Below the pieces are notes generated by a model. The model saw only the letters and a list, made by a program, of their open reading frames with translations. It did no database searches and was not told the DNA's origin. The position numbers and the translations under genes are program-made. Shown piece by piece: positions 1 through 5,913 of a stretch of 5,913 nucleotides of DNA (the stretch's first letter is position 1; each line of letters begins with the position of its first letter). This DNA is from JBFHDX01 sp041584475 (lineage in GTDB: Bacteria; Pseudomonadota; Alphaproteobacteria; UBA8366; JADFVY01): contig JBFHDX010000170.1 of NCBI GenBank assembly GCA_041584475.1, positions 1-5,913 on the forward strand. Direction: 5' to 3'.

Positions 1-744
1 AGTCTGGTCGCGGGTCTCGGCACGGGACTCGGCGCCGTGCCGATCTTCTGGCGCAGAGGTTTCGGCGAAACCGCCCAGGCGATGATGCTGGCAAGCGCCG
101 CCGGCGTGATGCTGGGGGCGACGGTATTCTCGCTTACGCTGCCGGCGCTCCAGATCATGGCCGCGCGGACGGGAAGCGAGGCCGCCGGCGTCGCGCTCAC
201 CGGAATCGGCCTGCTGCTTGGCGCCCTGGCCATCTGGGTCATGCACGCGCTGGTGCCGCACGAGCATTTCGTGAAGGGGCCGGAGGGCGGGTTCGCCGCC
301 TCGCTCGGGCGGCAATGGCTGTTCGTGCTCGCGATCACCCTGCACAATTTTCCCGAAGGAATGAGCGTCGGCGTATCGTTCGGCGGCGGCAACGTCGGCA
401 ACGGTCTTGCGGCGACGCTGGGTATCGGCCTGCAGAACCTGCCCGAGGGCCTCGCGGTGGCGGCGGCGCTTGTCGCCGAGGGGACGACGCGTGGGCGCGC
501 GTTCCTGATCGCGCTTCTGACCGGGCTCGTCGAGCCGGTCGGCGGCGTGATCGGCGCCGCGGCCGTCGGCCTGAGCGATGCCCTGCTGCCGTGGGCGCTG
601 GCCATGGCCGGCGGGGCGATGCTGTTCGTCATCTCCGGCGAGATCATCCCCGAGACGCACGCCAAGGGACGCGAGCACCGCGCGACGCTGGCGCTCGTCG
701 GCGGCTTCGTCGTGATGATGGGGTTCGACGTCGCGCTCGGATAA
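1..744 (+). CDS. ZIP-family divalent metal transporter, GufA-like (5' partial)
   Basis: This is an inner-membrane permease of the ZIP family, which moves Zn2+ and related divalent cations into the cytoplasm. The frame is open from base 1, and the residues before the GTG at 37 (LVAGLGTGLGAVPIF) look like a ZIP first membrane helix. The gene therefore starts outside the window and the GTG is internal. Of 247 visible residues, the key motifs are HNFPEG at about 115-120 (TM4), QNLPEG at about 145-150 (TM5), EPVGG at about 178-182, and EIIPETH at about 214-220 near the last helices. The HNxPEG and xNxPEG pair forms the binuclear metal site in known ZIP structures. The Gln in the TM5 motif replaces the His found in ZupT-type members and is common in the GufA branch. 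Perhaps 10-20 N-terminal residues are missing. It converges on purA with 36 bp between the stops. The metal specificity cannot be read from the sequence. Confidence 0.9.
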   Translation, partial: SLVAGLGTGLGAVPIFWRRGFGETAQAMMLASAAGVMLGATVFSLTLPALQIMAARTGSEAAGVALTGIGLLLGALAIWVMHALVPHEHFVKGPEGGFAASLGRQWLFVLAITLHNFPEGMSVGVSFGGGNVGNGLAATLGIGLQNLPEGLAVAAALVAEGTTRGRAFLIALLTGLVEPVGGVIGAAAVGLSDALLPWALAMAGGAMLFVISGEIIPETHAKGREHRATLALVGGFVVMMGFDVALG

Positions 745-780
745 ACGCGCGACGCTTCGAGCGAGCGGGTATCCCCTGCC

Positions 781-2073
781 TTATCCCGCGAAGGGATCGC
801 GCACGAGGATCGTGTCCTCGCGCTCGGGGCTGGTCGACAGCAGCGCCACCGGCGCCTCTATCAAATCCTCGATGCGCCGGATGTACTTGACCGCCGTCGC
901 CGGAAGTTCCACCCAGCTGCGCGCGCCCTGCGTGCTCTCCGACCATCCCTCCATCGTCTCGTAGACCGGCTGGGCCGCCGCCTGGTCGGCCATCGAGGCC
1001 GGGAAATAGTCGAATTTGCGGCCGTTGACGCGGTAGCCGACGCAGACCTTCAGCGTCTCGAGCCCGTCGAGCACGTCGAGCTTGGTGAGCGCGATGCCGT
1101 CGATGCCGCCGATCTTCACCGCCTGGCGAACCAGCACGGCGTCGAACCAGCCGCAACGCCGCCTGCGCCCGGTAACGGTGCCGAACTCGCGCCCGCGCTC
1201 GCCTAGCCGTTGGCCGATCTCGTCCTCGAGCTCGGTCGGGAACGGGCCGGCACCGACCCGCGTCGTATAGGCCTTGGTGATGCCGAGGACGTAGCCGAGC
1301 CGGCCCGGTCCCATCCCGGCGCCGGCGGCGGCGGCGCCCGACACCGTGTTCGACGACGTCACGAACGGGTAGGTGCCGTGATCGATGTCGAGCAGGAACC
1401 CCTGTGCGCCCTCGAACAGGATACGGTGGCCGGCCCGGCGGGCGCGATCGAGCTCGCGCCAGACGCTCGACGCGTAGGGCAGCAGCCGCGGCGCGAGTTC
1501 GAGCAGCTGCTCGATCAGCTTCGGGCCGTCGATCTCGTCGAGGCCCATGCCGCGCAGCAGCGCATTGTGGTGGGCGAGCAGGCGATCGACCTTCGCCTCC
1601 AGCGCCTTGCGGTCCGCGAGGTCGCAGACCCGCACGGCACGGCGTGCCACCTTGTCCTCGTAGGCCGGGCCGATGCCGCGCCCGGTCGTACCGATCTTGC
1701 CCTTGCCGCTGGCGGCTTCGCGCGCCTGGTCGAGCTCGCGGTGCAGGGGCAGGATCAGCGGCGCGTTCTCGGCCAGCTTCAGCTGCTCGGGTGAGACGTC
1801 GACGCCGAGCGAGCGCATGCGCTCGATCTCGTCGAGCAGCGCCCACGGATCGACGACGACACCGTTGCCGATGATCGAAAGCTTGCCGCGCCGCACGATG
1901 CCGGACGGCAGCAGGCTCAGCTTGTAGGTCGTGCCGTCGATGACCAGCGTATGGCCGGCGTTGTGCCCGCCCTGGAAGCGCACGACGATGTCCGCGCGCT
2001 CGCTTAGCCAGTCGACGATCTTGCCCTTGCCTTCGTCGCCCCACTGGGAACCGACGACCACCACGTTGCTCAT
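781..2073 (-). CDS. purA: Adenylosuccinate synthetase
   Basis: This cytoplasmic enzyme joins IMP and aspartate using GTP to form adenylosuccinate, the first committed step from IMP to AMP. The 430-residue protein has the usual family length. Visible motifs are the P-loop GDEGKGK (12-18) with catalytic Asp13, GGHNAGHT (35-42) with catalytic His41, the IMP-binding TTGRGIGPAYEDK (129-141), EGAQGFLLDIDHGTYPF (221-237), VGAGPFPTE (273-281), GTVTGRRRRCGWFD (298-311), the guanine-recognition TKLDVLD (330-336), and STSPERED (413-420). The frame runs open for 103 codons upstream of the ATG at 2073. That stretch lies inside hisZ, is Arg/Ser/Ala-rich and resembles no PurA, so I start at MSNVVVVGSQWGDEG, where family members begin. 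Upstream of the ATG are GGA at 5 bases and AAGG at 10 bases, a modest ribosome-binding site. It lies 25 bp after hisZ, so the two are probably co-transcribed. No residue expected for catalysis is missing. Confidence 0.98.
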   Translation of the reverse strand: MSNVVVVGSQWGDEGKGKIVDWLSERADIVVRFQGGHNAGHTLVIDGTTYKLSLLPSGIVRRGKLSIIGNGVVVDPWALLDEIERMRSLGVDVSPEQLKLAENAPLILPLHRELDQAREAASGKGKIGTTGRGIGPAYEDKVARRAVRVCDLADRKALEAKVDRLLAHHNALLRGMGLDEIDGPKLIEQLLELAPRLLPYASSVWRELDRARRAGHRILFEGAQGFLLDIDHGTYPFVTSSNTVSGAAAAGAGMGPGRLGYVLGITKAYTTRVGAGPFPTELEDEIGQRLGERGREFGTVTGRRRRCGWFDAVLVRQAVKIGGIDGIALTKLDVLDGLETLKVCVGYRVNGRKFDYFPASMADQAAAQPVYETMEGWSESTQGARSWVELPATAVKYIRRIEDLIEAPVALLSTSPEREDTILVRDPFAG

Positions 2074-2098
2074 TTTTGTCCGACCTTGTCGTTGCGGT

Positions 2099-3241
2099 TC
2101 AGGAATCGAGCGCGGCGACCGCGTCGTCGCGCAGCACGTGCGTGCAGCCGAGGCGGCGCGCTTCGCCGTCGGGGTCCGCCTCGGCGGCGAGCCCGGCGAC
2201 CGTGATCCAGCCCTGCTCGCGCAGCGCCGTCCCGCGGCCGGGGGCCGTACCGTGCGGCAAGTAGAGGCGCTCGCCGTTCGCCGGCGCCGGCAGCGCGCGG
2301 AGCACGCTGTCGAGGAACAGCGAAAAGCCGGTGGCGGGCTCGCCGCGCGCGGTGTGATAACGGCCGCCGCGTCCCATTTCACCGCGCACGCCGCGGGCGA
2401 AGACCGTGAAGCTCAGCCCGGTCTGGTACTCGAAGCCGCGGTGTTCGGCGGGATCCACGGTGAGCGTCAGCTCCGGCGCCGCCTCGCGCAGCAGGGTGAC
2501 GACGTCGTTCAGCCGCTTGCGTTCCGCGGCGGCCGGCTTCGGCAGCTTGAGCGCGTCGAGCGCCCCGAGCGCGCGGTCGACGGGGCCGGCGGCACGCAGC
2601 AGCGCGCCGAGCAGCGCGGCGGTATCGCCGCCGACGGCGGCGACGGCGGCGGCGTCCTTCCGGTCCAATGCCTCGCGCACCGTCTGCCGTGTCGCGTCGT
2701 CCAGCTTCAGCGCCCGACCCAGCGCCGGCACCAGCGTCGGCAGGTTGATGTCGACGGAAAGCCGCGGCACGCCGACGGCGGCGAGCGCCTCGATGGCGAG
2801 CAGGATGATCTCGGCGTCGGCCGTTGCCTCCTCGGCGCCGACGATTTCGACGCCGGCCTGCACGAACTGCCGCTCCGGGCGAAGCTGCGTGCCGCGTACG
2901 CGCAGCACGTGGCCGGCATAGGCGAGGCGCAGCGGGCGCGGCGCCTTGACCAGCCGCGTCGTCGCGATGCGCGCGACCTGCAGCGTCATGTCGGCGCGCA
3001 GGCCCATCATGCGCTGGCTGACCGGGTCCATGAGACGGAACGTTCCCGTCGCCATGGCCTGGCCGGCGCCGTCGAGCAGCGAGTCCTCGAACTCGATCAG
3101 CGGTGGCGACACCCGCTCGTAGCCGCGCGCGGCGAAGGTCGCCACGAGCCCGGAGACGACGGCCGCCTCGTGCGCGGCGTTCGGCGGCAGCACGTCGCGC
3201 AGCCCGTCGGGCAGCAGCGCCTTCCTTGCGGCCTCGTTCAT
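2099..3241 (-). CDS. hisZ: ATP phosphoribosyltransferase regulatory subunit
   Basis: HisZ is a catalytically inactive paralogue of histidyl-tRNA synthetase. It associates with the short form of HisG to make an active, histidine-inhibited ATP phosphoribosyltransferase, the first step of histidine synthesis. The 380-residue protein begins LLPDGLRDVLPP (9-20), the class II synthetase-like N-terminus. It continues with GLRADMTLQVAR (80-91), a motif-2-like stretch LRVRGTQLRPERQFVQAGVE (113-132), HRGFEYQTG (267-275), equivalent to the histidine-binding RGLDYYTG region of HisRS, and a reduced motif 3, GGRYHTARGEPATGFSLF (292-309). It is shorter than HisRS and has no anticodon-binding domain. The frame is open to 3340 with a GTG there, but the ATG at 3241 matches where homologous sequence starts. 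The ribosome-binding site is weak (CCGGA, 8 bases upstream). No hisG lies in the window. Its neighbour purA also draws on the PRPP/ATP/purine pool. Confidence 0.95.
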   Translation of the reverse strand: MNEAARKALLPDGLRDVLPPNAAHEAAVVSGLVATFAARGYERVSPPLIEFEDSLLDGAGQAMATGTFRLMDPVSQRMMGLRADMTLQVARIATTRLVKAPRPLRLAYAGHVLRVRGTQLRPERQFVQAGVEIVGAEEATADAEIILLAIEALAAVGVPRLSVDINLPTLVPALGRALKLDDATRQTVREALDRKDAAAVAAVGGDTAALLGALLRAAGPVDRALGALDALKLPKPAAAERKRLNDVVTLLREAAPELTLTVDPAEHRGFEYQTGLSFTVFARGVRGEMGRGGRYHTARGEPATGFSLFLDSVLRALPAPANGERLYLPHGTAPGRGTALREQGWITVAGLAAEADPDGEARRLGCTHVLRDDAVAALDS

Positions 3242-3280
3242 CGCTGAAATCCGGTCTGTCCGTGCTAGAAAACCCGCCGT

Positions 3281-3309
3281 CAGATACCGCTTTTGGCGCG
3301 CCGGGGCAA
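3281..3309 (-). promoter_or_regulatory. Possible sigma70-type promoter for hisZ-purA
   Basis: In the 112-bp gap ahead of hisZ, the minus strand reads TTGCCC (3304-3309), a 17-base spacer, then TATCTG (3281-3286). The match is four of six to TTGACA and three of six to TATAAT. The spacing is ideal, but both boxes are weak and such matches arise by chance. The idea is supported only by the gap being longer than the 16-bp and 25-bp junctions on either side, and by a locally more AT-rich stretch just downstream. The rest of the gap shows an 8-bp CCCCGGGG palindrome and a short GCGAC/GTCGC hairpin (3334-3347) with no T-run. I see no convincing terminator, riboswitch or attenuator. Confidence 0.22.
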
Positions 3310-3353
3310 GCGATGCGCTGAACCCCCGGGGTCGCGACACAGGTCGCCGCGGC

Positions 3354-4376
3354 TCAACGCCGGAGCAACATCACGGAACCGTCCTGCAGGCCATAGACCA
3401 CGTCCGGCGCGCCATCGCCGTCGACGTTCGCCAGCGCGAGCGACGTCACGATCCGCTCGCCATGCGCGATGCCCCAGCGCGCGGCAAGCGTGCCGTCGGA
3501 AAAGCCGAAGGCGAACAGCGTCCGGTGCTGCTGATCGGGCAGCAGGATCTCGTCGGCGCCGTCGCCGTCGAGATCGAGGATCGCCGACATGCCGAGCACG
3601 GTCGATCCCATGGCGTGGTTGGACACGCCGGCACGGCGTGCGATCTCGACCAGCGCGTCGCCCAGCCAGCGGTAGAGTATCAGGATGCCGCCGATATGCG
3701 GCGTCCTGACGACGGCCAGCTCGACGCTGCCGTCGCCGTCGAAATCACCGGCGCCGACCGGATTGAGCCAGCGCTGGGCGACGCCGATCGGCGCCGACTC
3801 GGCGAGCCGCGCCAGACGGCCGCCACGCCGGCCGAACAGGGCGAGCGCGGCGCCGCGGTCGAGATAGCTGTGCACGACGAGGATCTCGTCGCGCCCGTCG
3901 CCGTCGATGTCGGCCAGGCGCGGCGCTCGGTCCTCGAACACCGATTGCGGCGACAGGCTGTACGACAGGATCTCGCCGCTGCCGGTCTCGATCTTCAGCA
4001 CGGAGGCTTCCCGCCGGTCGCCGAACACGCCGTGCGCATAGCGGTCGGTCGGTTGCGCGAGCCAGGCGCTGCGGATGTCCCGGCCGCCCGCCACCACCAC
4101 CGAATTCGGCAGCAGGTCGGCGGGCAGCGCGGTCACCGGCTCCGGCGGTACCGGCGCCAGGGCGAACCGTCCTTCGGGCAGGCTTACGAGCCGGTACTCG
4201 CCGTTCGCCGAAGTTACGATCGCGGCACCGTCGCGGGCGACGACATCGCGAATCCCCGCCACCTGCCCGACGCGTTGCGGGACCGGGACGCGGGCGTCGT
4301 CGTGCCCGGCCGCGCTTCCGGCAAGCGCGACGAGAAACACCGTAACCAGCGTTGCGATCCTGCGGAGCGGCACCAC
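3354..4376 (-). CDS. Exported FG-GAP/VCBS repeat (beta-propeller-like) protein, function unknown
   Basis: This is a predicted secreted or periplasmic protein of 340 residues whose function I do not recognise. The N-terminus (VPLRRIATLVTVFLVALAGSAAG) is a typical Sec signal peptide: basic start, hydrophobic core, and probable cleavage after SAA near residue 23. Four calcium-loop repeats follow: DIDGDGRDE (about 156), DFDGDGSVE (about 211), DLDGDGADE (about 268) and NVDGDGAPD (about 317). Each is followed by a hydrophobic strand such as EILVV or EILLP. The 49-57-residue spacing fits FG-GAP/VCBS blades of a beta-propeller. The segment between the signal peptide and the first loop may hold further, degenerate blades. 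The frame is open upstream to 4574, but that part overlaps serA and is Arg/Ser-rich. I start at GTG 4376 because GGGAGG lies 5 bases before it. A second GTG at 4373, 8 bases from the same site, is equally possible. It begins 16 bp after serA stops, which suggests co-transcription. In other proteins such repeats bind ligands or calcium; the role here is open. Confidence 0.85.
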   Translation of the reverse strand: MVPLRRIATLVTVFLVALAGSAAGHDDARVPVPQRVGQVAGIRDVVARDGAAIVTSANGEYRLVSLPEGRFALAPVPPEPVTALPADLLPNSVVVAGGRDIRSAWLAQPTDRYAHGVFGDRREASVLKIETGSGEILSYSLSPQSVFEDRAPRLADIDGDGRDEILVVHSYLDRGAALALFGRRGGRLARLAESAPIGVAQRWLNPVGAGDFDGDGSVELAVVRTPHIGGILILYRWLGDALVEIARRAGVSNHAMGSTVLGMSAILDLDGDGADEILLPDQQHRTLFAFGFSDGTLAARWGIAHGERIVTSLALANVDGDGAPDVVYGLQDGSVMLLRR

Positions 4377-4381
4377 CCTTG

Positions 4382-4387
4382 CCTCCC
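4382..4387 (-). promoter_or_regulatory. Strong ribosome-binding site for the FG-GAP protein
   Basis: The minus strand reads GGGAGG here, between the serA stop codon and two consecutive GTG codons, with 5 bases to the first GTG and 8 to the second. It is the clearest Shine-Dalgarno site in the window. It decides the start of the repeat protein against the long upstream extension that would overlap serA. Confidence 0.7.
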
Positions 4388-4392
4388 GCGTG

Positions 4393-5913
4393 TCAGAATT
4401 CCAAAGCCTTCGCCTGCAGCACGTTGGGCAAGGCCGCGATGCGATCGAGCAAGTCGCGGTCGACCGCCTGGTCGACCTGCAGCAGCGCGATCGCGTCGCC
4501 GCCTTCCTCGGCGCGTCCCAGATGGAACGTCGCGATGTTGACCCGCGCCTCCGCGAGCGTGTGGCCGAGATCACCGATCACGCCCGGCTTGTCGCGGTTG
4601 GTCAGGTAGAGCATGTGGGGCCCGAGTTCGGCCTCGACCGGGATCCCCTTGATCGAGACGATACGCGGGCGCGCGCCGCCGAACAAGGTTCCGGCGACCG
4701 AGCGGGTCATGCGCTCGGTCTTGACCGTCAGACGAATCAGCGTCTCGTAATCGGCCGGTTCCGTCCGCTTCACCTCGGTGCAGCGGATATCCCGCTGGCG
4801 CGCGATGACCGGCGCGCTCACCATGTTGACCGAATCGAGCAGCGGCCGCAGCAGCCCGGTCAGCGCCGCGGCCATCACCGGCCGCGTGTTCAGCGTCGCG
4901 ACGTGGCCCTCGAACTCGACGGTGACGGCCTTGATCGCCGTCTCGGTGAGCTGGCCCGCGAAACTGCCGAGCAGTTCCGCAAGCGCCATGTAGGGACGCA
5001 GGCGCGGGGCTTCCTCGGCGCTGACGGCCGGCATGTTGAGCGCGTTGCTGACCGCCCCGGTCAGCAGGTAGTCCGACATCTGCTCGGCGATCTGCAGGGC
5101 GACCTTTTCCTGCGCCTCGGTCGTCGCCGCACCGAGATGCGGTGTGCAGATCACGTCGTCGCGCCCGAACAGGATGTTCTCGCGCGCGGGCTCGACGGCG
5201 AAGACGTCGAGCGCCGCACCGGCGACGTGCCCGGAGTCGAGGGCGGCGGCGAGATCTTCCTCGACGATGATGCCGCCCCGCGCGCAGTTGATGATGCGCA
5301 CCCCTTTCTTCATGGCGGCGAGCGCCTCGGCGTCGATCATGTTGCGCGTGGCGTCGTTGAGCGGCACGTGCAGGGTGATGAAATCGGCGCGTGCGAACAG
5401 CGCGTCGAGCTCGACCTTTTCGACGCCGAGATCCTGGGCGCGCTCGGGCGACAGGAAGGGATCGAAGGCGATGACGCGCATCTTCAGGCCCTGGGCCCGC
5501 TCGGCGACGACCGAGCCGATATTGCCGCAGCCGACGAGTCCCAGCGTCTTGCCGGTGATCTCGACGCCCATGAAACGCTTCTTCTCCCACTTGCCGGCGT
5601 GCGTCGACACGTTGGCGGCGGGGACCTCGCGCGCCAGCGACAGCATCAGCGCGATGGCGTGCTCGGCGGTCGTGATCGAATTGCCGACCGGCGTATTCAT
5701 GACGACGATGCCGCGCTGGGTCGCCGCGGCGACATCGATGTTGTCGACGCCGATGCCGGCGCGGCCGACCACCTTCAGGCTCTGCGCCGCCTCGAGCACC
5801 GGCGCCGTGACCTTCGTCGCGGACCGCACGGCGAGCCCGTCGTAGCCTGCGATGCGGCGCACCAGCTCGGGCTCTGCCAGCCCGACCTCGACGTCGACGT
5901 CGAGCCCGCGCTC
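4393..5913 (-). CDS. serA: D-3-phosphoglycerate dehydrogenase, long ACT-domain type (5' partial)
   Basis: SerA oxidises 3-phosphoglycerate to 3-phosphohydroxypyruvate with NAD+, the committed step of serine synthesis in the cytoplasm. The reading frame is open to the window edge. The 506 visible residues start ERGLDVDVEVGLAEPEL, and family length suggests about 20 N-terminal residues are missing. The GTG at 5862 is internal. Visible features are the Rossmann motif GCGNIG (128-133) followed by FDPF with the NAD-binding Asp, catalytic Arg212 (NCARGG), Glu241 (FAVEPA) and His259 (TPHLGAAT). An intervening ASB-like domain spans about 302-422, and a C-terminal ACT domain about 434-506. The ACT domain keeps NRDKPGVIGDLG and VNIATFHLGR, with Asp441 and Asn459 at the positions expected to hold serine in the Mycobacterium-type enzyme. 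Feedback inhibition by serine is therefore likely but inferred. This is the long class of SerA, not the shorter E. coli form. It is the first visible gene of the minus-strand group. Confidence 0.97.
   Translation of the reverse strand, partial: ERGLDVDVEVGLAEPELVRRIAGYDGLAVRSATKVTAPVLEAAQSLKVVGRAGIGVDNIDVAAATQRGIVVMNTPVGNSITTAEHAIALMLSLAREVPAANVSTHAGKWEKKRFMGVEITGKTLGLVGCGNIGSVVAERAQGLKMRVIAFDPFLSPERAQDLGVEKVELDALFARADFITLHVPLNDATRNMIDAEALAAMKKGVRIINCARGGIIVEEDLAAALDSGHVAGAALDVFAVEPARENILFGRDDVICTPHLGAATTEAQEKVALQIAEQMSDYLLTGAVSNALNMPAVSAEEAPRLRPYMALAELLGSFAGQLTETAIKAVTVEFEGHVATLNTRPVMAAALTGLLRPLLDSVNMVSAPVIARQRDIRCTEVKRTEPADYETLIRLTVKTERMTRSVAGTLFGGARPRIVSIKGIPVEAELGPHMLYLTNRDKPGVIGDLGHTLAEARVNIATFHLGRAEEGGDAIALLQVDQAVDRDLLDRIAALPNVLQAKALEF

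Noticed and set aside
765..789. Possible bidirectional terminator between the ZIP gene and purA (GCGGG ... CCCGC, plus a small CGCT/AGCG hairpin at 753-763)
   Set aside because: The stems are only 4-5 bp, one arm overlaps the purA 3' end, and neither strand has a following T-run. Transcription must end near here, but the sequence does not show an intrinsic terminator.
2074..2382. A 103-codon N-terminal extension of purA
   Set aside because: It overlaps hisZ in another frame, is Arg/Ser/Ala-rich and matches no PurA feature. The ATG at 2073 begins exactly where the family starts.
1931..3247. A 438-codon open frame on the + strand opposite hisZ and the purA start
   Set aside because: It is antisense to two well-supported genes. 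Its product is Arg/Gly/Gln-rich low-complexity sequence with no recognisable motif, as expected of mirror frames in GC-rich DNA.
3324..3347. CCCCGGGG palindrome and GCGAC-ACAG-GTCGC hairpin after the FG-GAP gene
   Set aside because: The 5-bp stem is short, no T-run follows on the minus strand, and such elements are frequent by chance at this GC content.
3462..4541. A 359-codon open frame on the + strand opposite the FG-GAP gene
   Set aside because: The opposite strand has a signal peptide, four calcium-loop repeats and a strong ribosome-binding site. The + product shows no domain and runs into serA antisense.
4571..5590. A 339-codon minus-strand frame inside serA
   Set aside because: It is an out-of-frame shadow of serA, Arg-rich with no domain, while the serA frame carries all the catalytic motifs.

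Overview
The window is a GC-rich, gene-dense piece of an ordinary bacterial chromosome, most likely from an alphaproteobacterium of the Rhodospirillales type. That placement is an inference from three things: the high GC content, the hisZ-purA pairing downstream of serA, and the style of the PurA C-terminus (STSPERED, then RDPF). No sequence search was run. I see no RNA gene, mobile element, CRISPR array or long repeat.

Layout: bases 1-744 (+) hold a ZIP-family metal transporter cut off at its 5' end by the window edge. It converges on the remaining genes, which all lie on the minus strand. In their reading order these are serA (5913 to 4393, N-terminus cut off by the window edge), a secreted FG-GAP/VCBS repeat protein (4376 to 3354), hisZ (3241 to 2099) and purA (2073 to 781). 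The spacings are 16 bp, 112 bp and 25 bp. The first and last pairs look co-transcribed. The 112-bp gap could carry an extra promoter for hisZ-purA, but the evidence is weak.

The minus-strand genes link three biosynthetic pathways. SerA commits 3-phosphoglycerate to serine, HisZ is the regulatory partner of HisG at the first step of histidine synthesis, and PurA commits IMP to AMP. Histidine and purine synthesis are linked through PRPP, ATP and AICAR, and serine supplies one-carbon units for purines. Grouping them therefore makes metabolic sense. The exported repeat protein does not fit this theme and is the one real puzzle here. Nothing in the window supports a new defence, mobile or signalling system.
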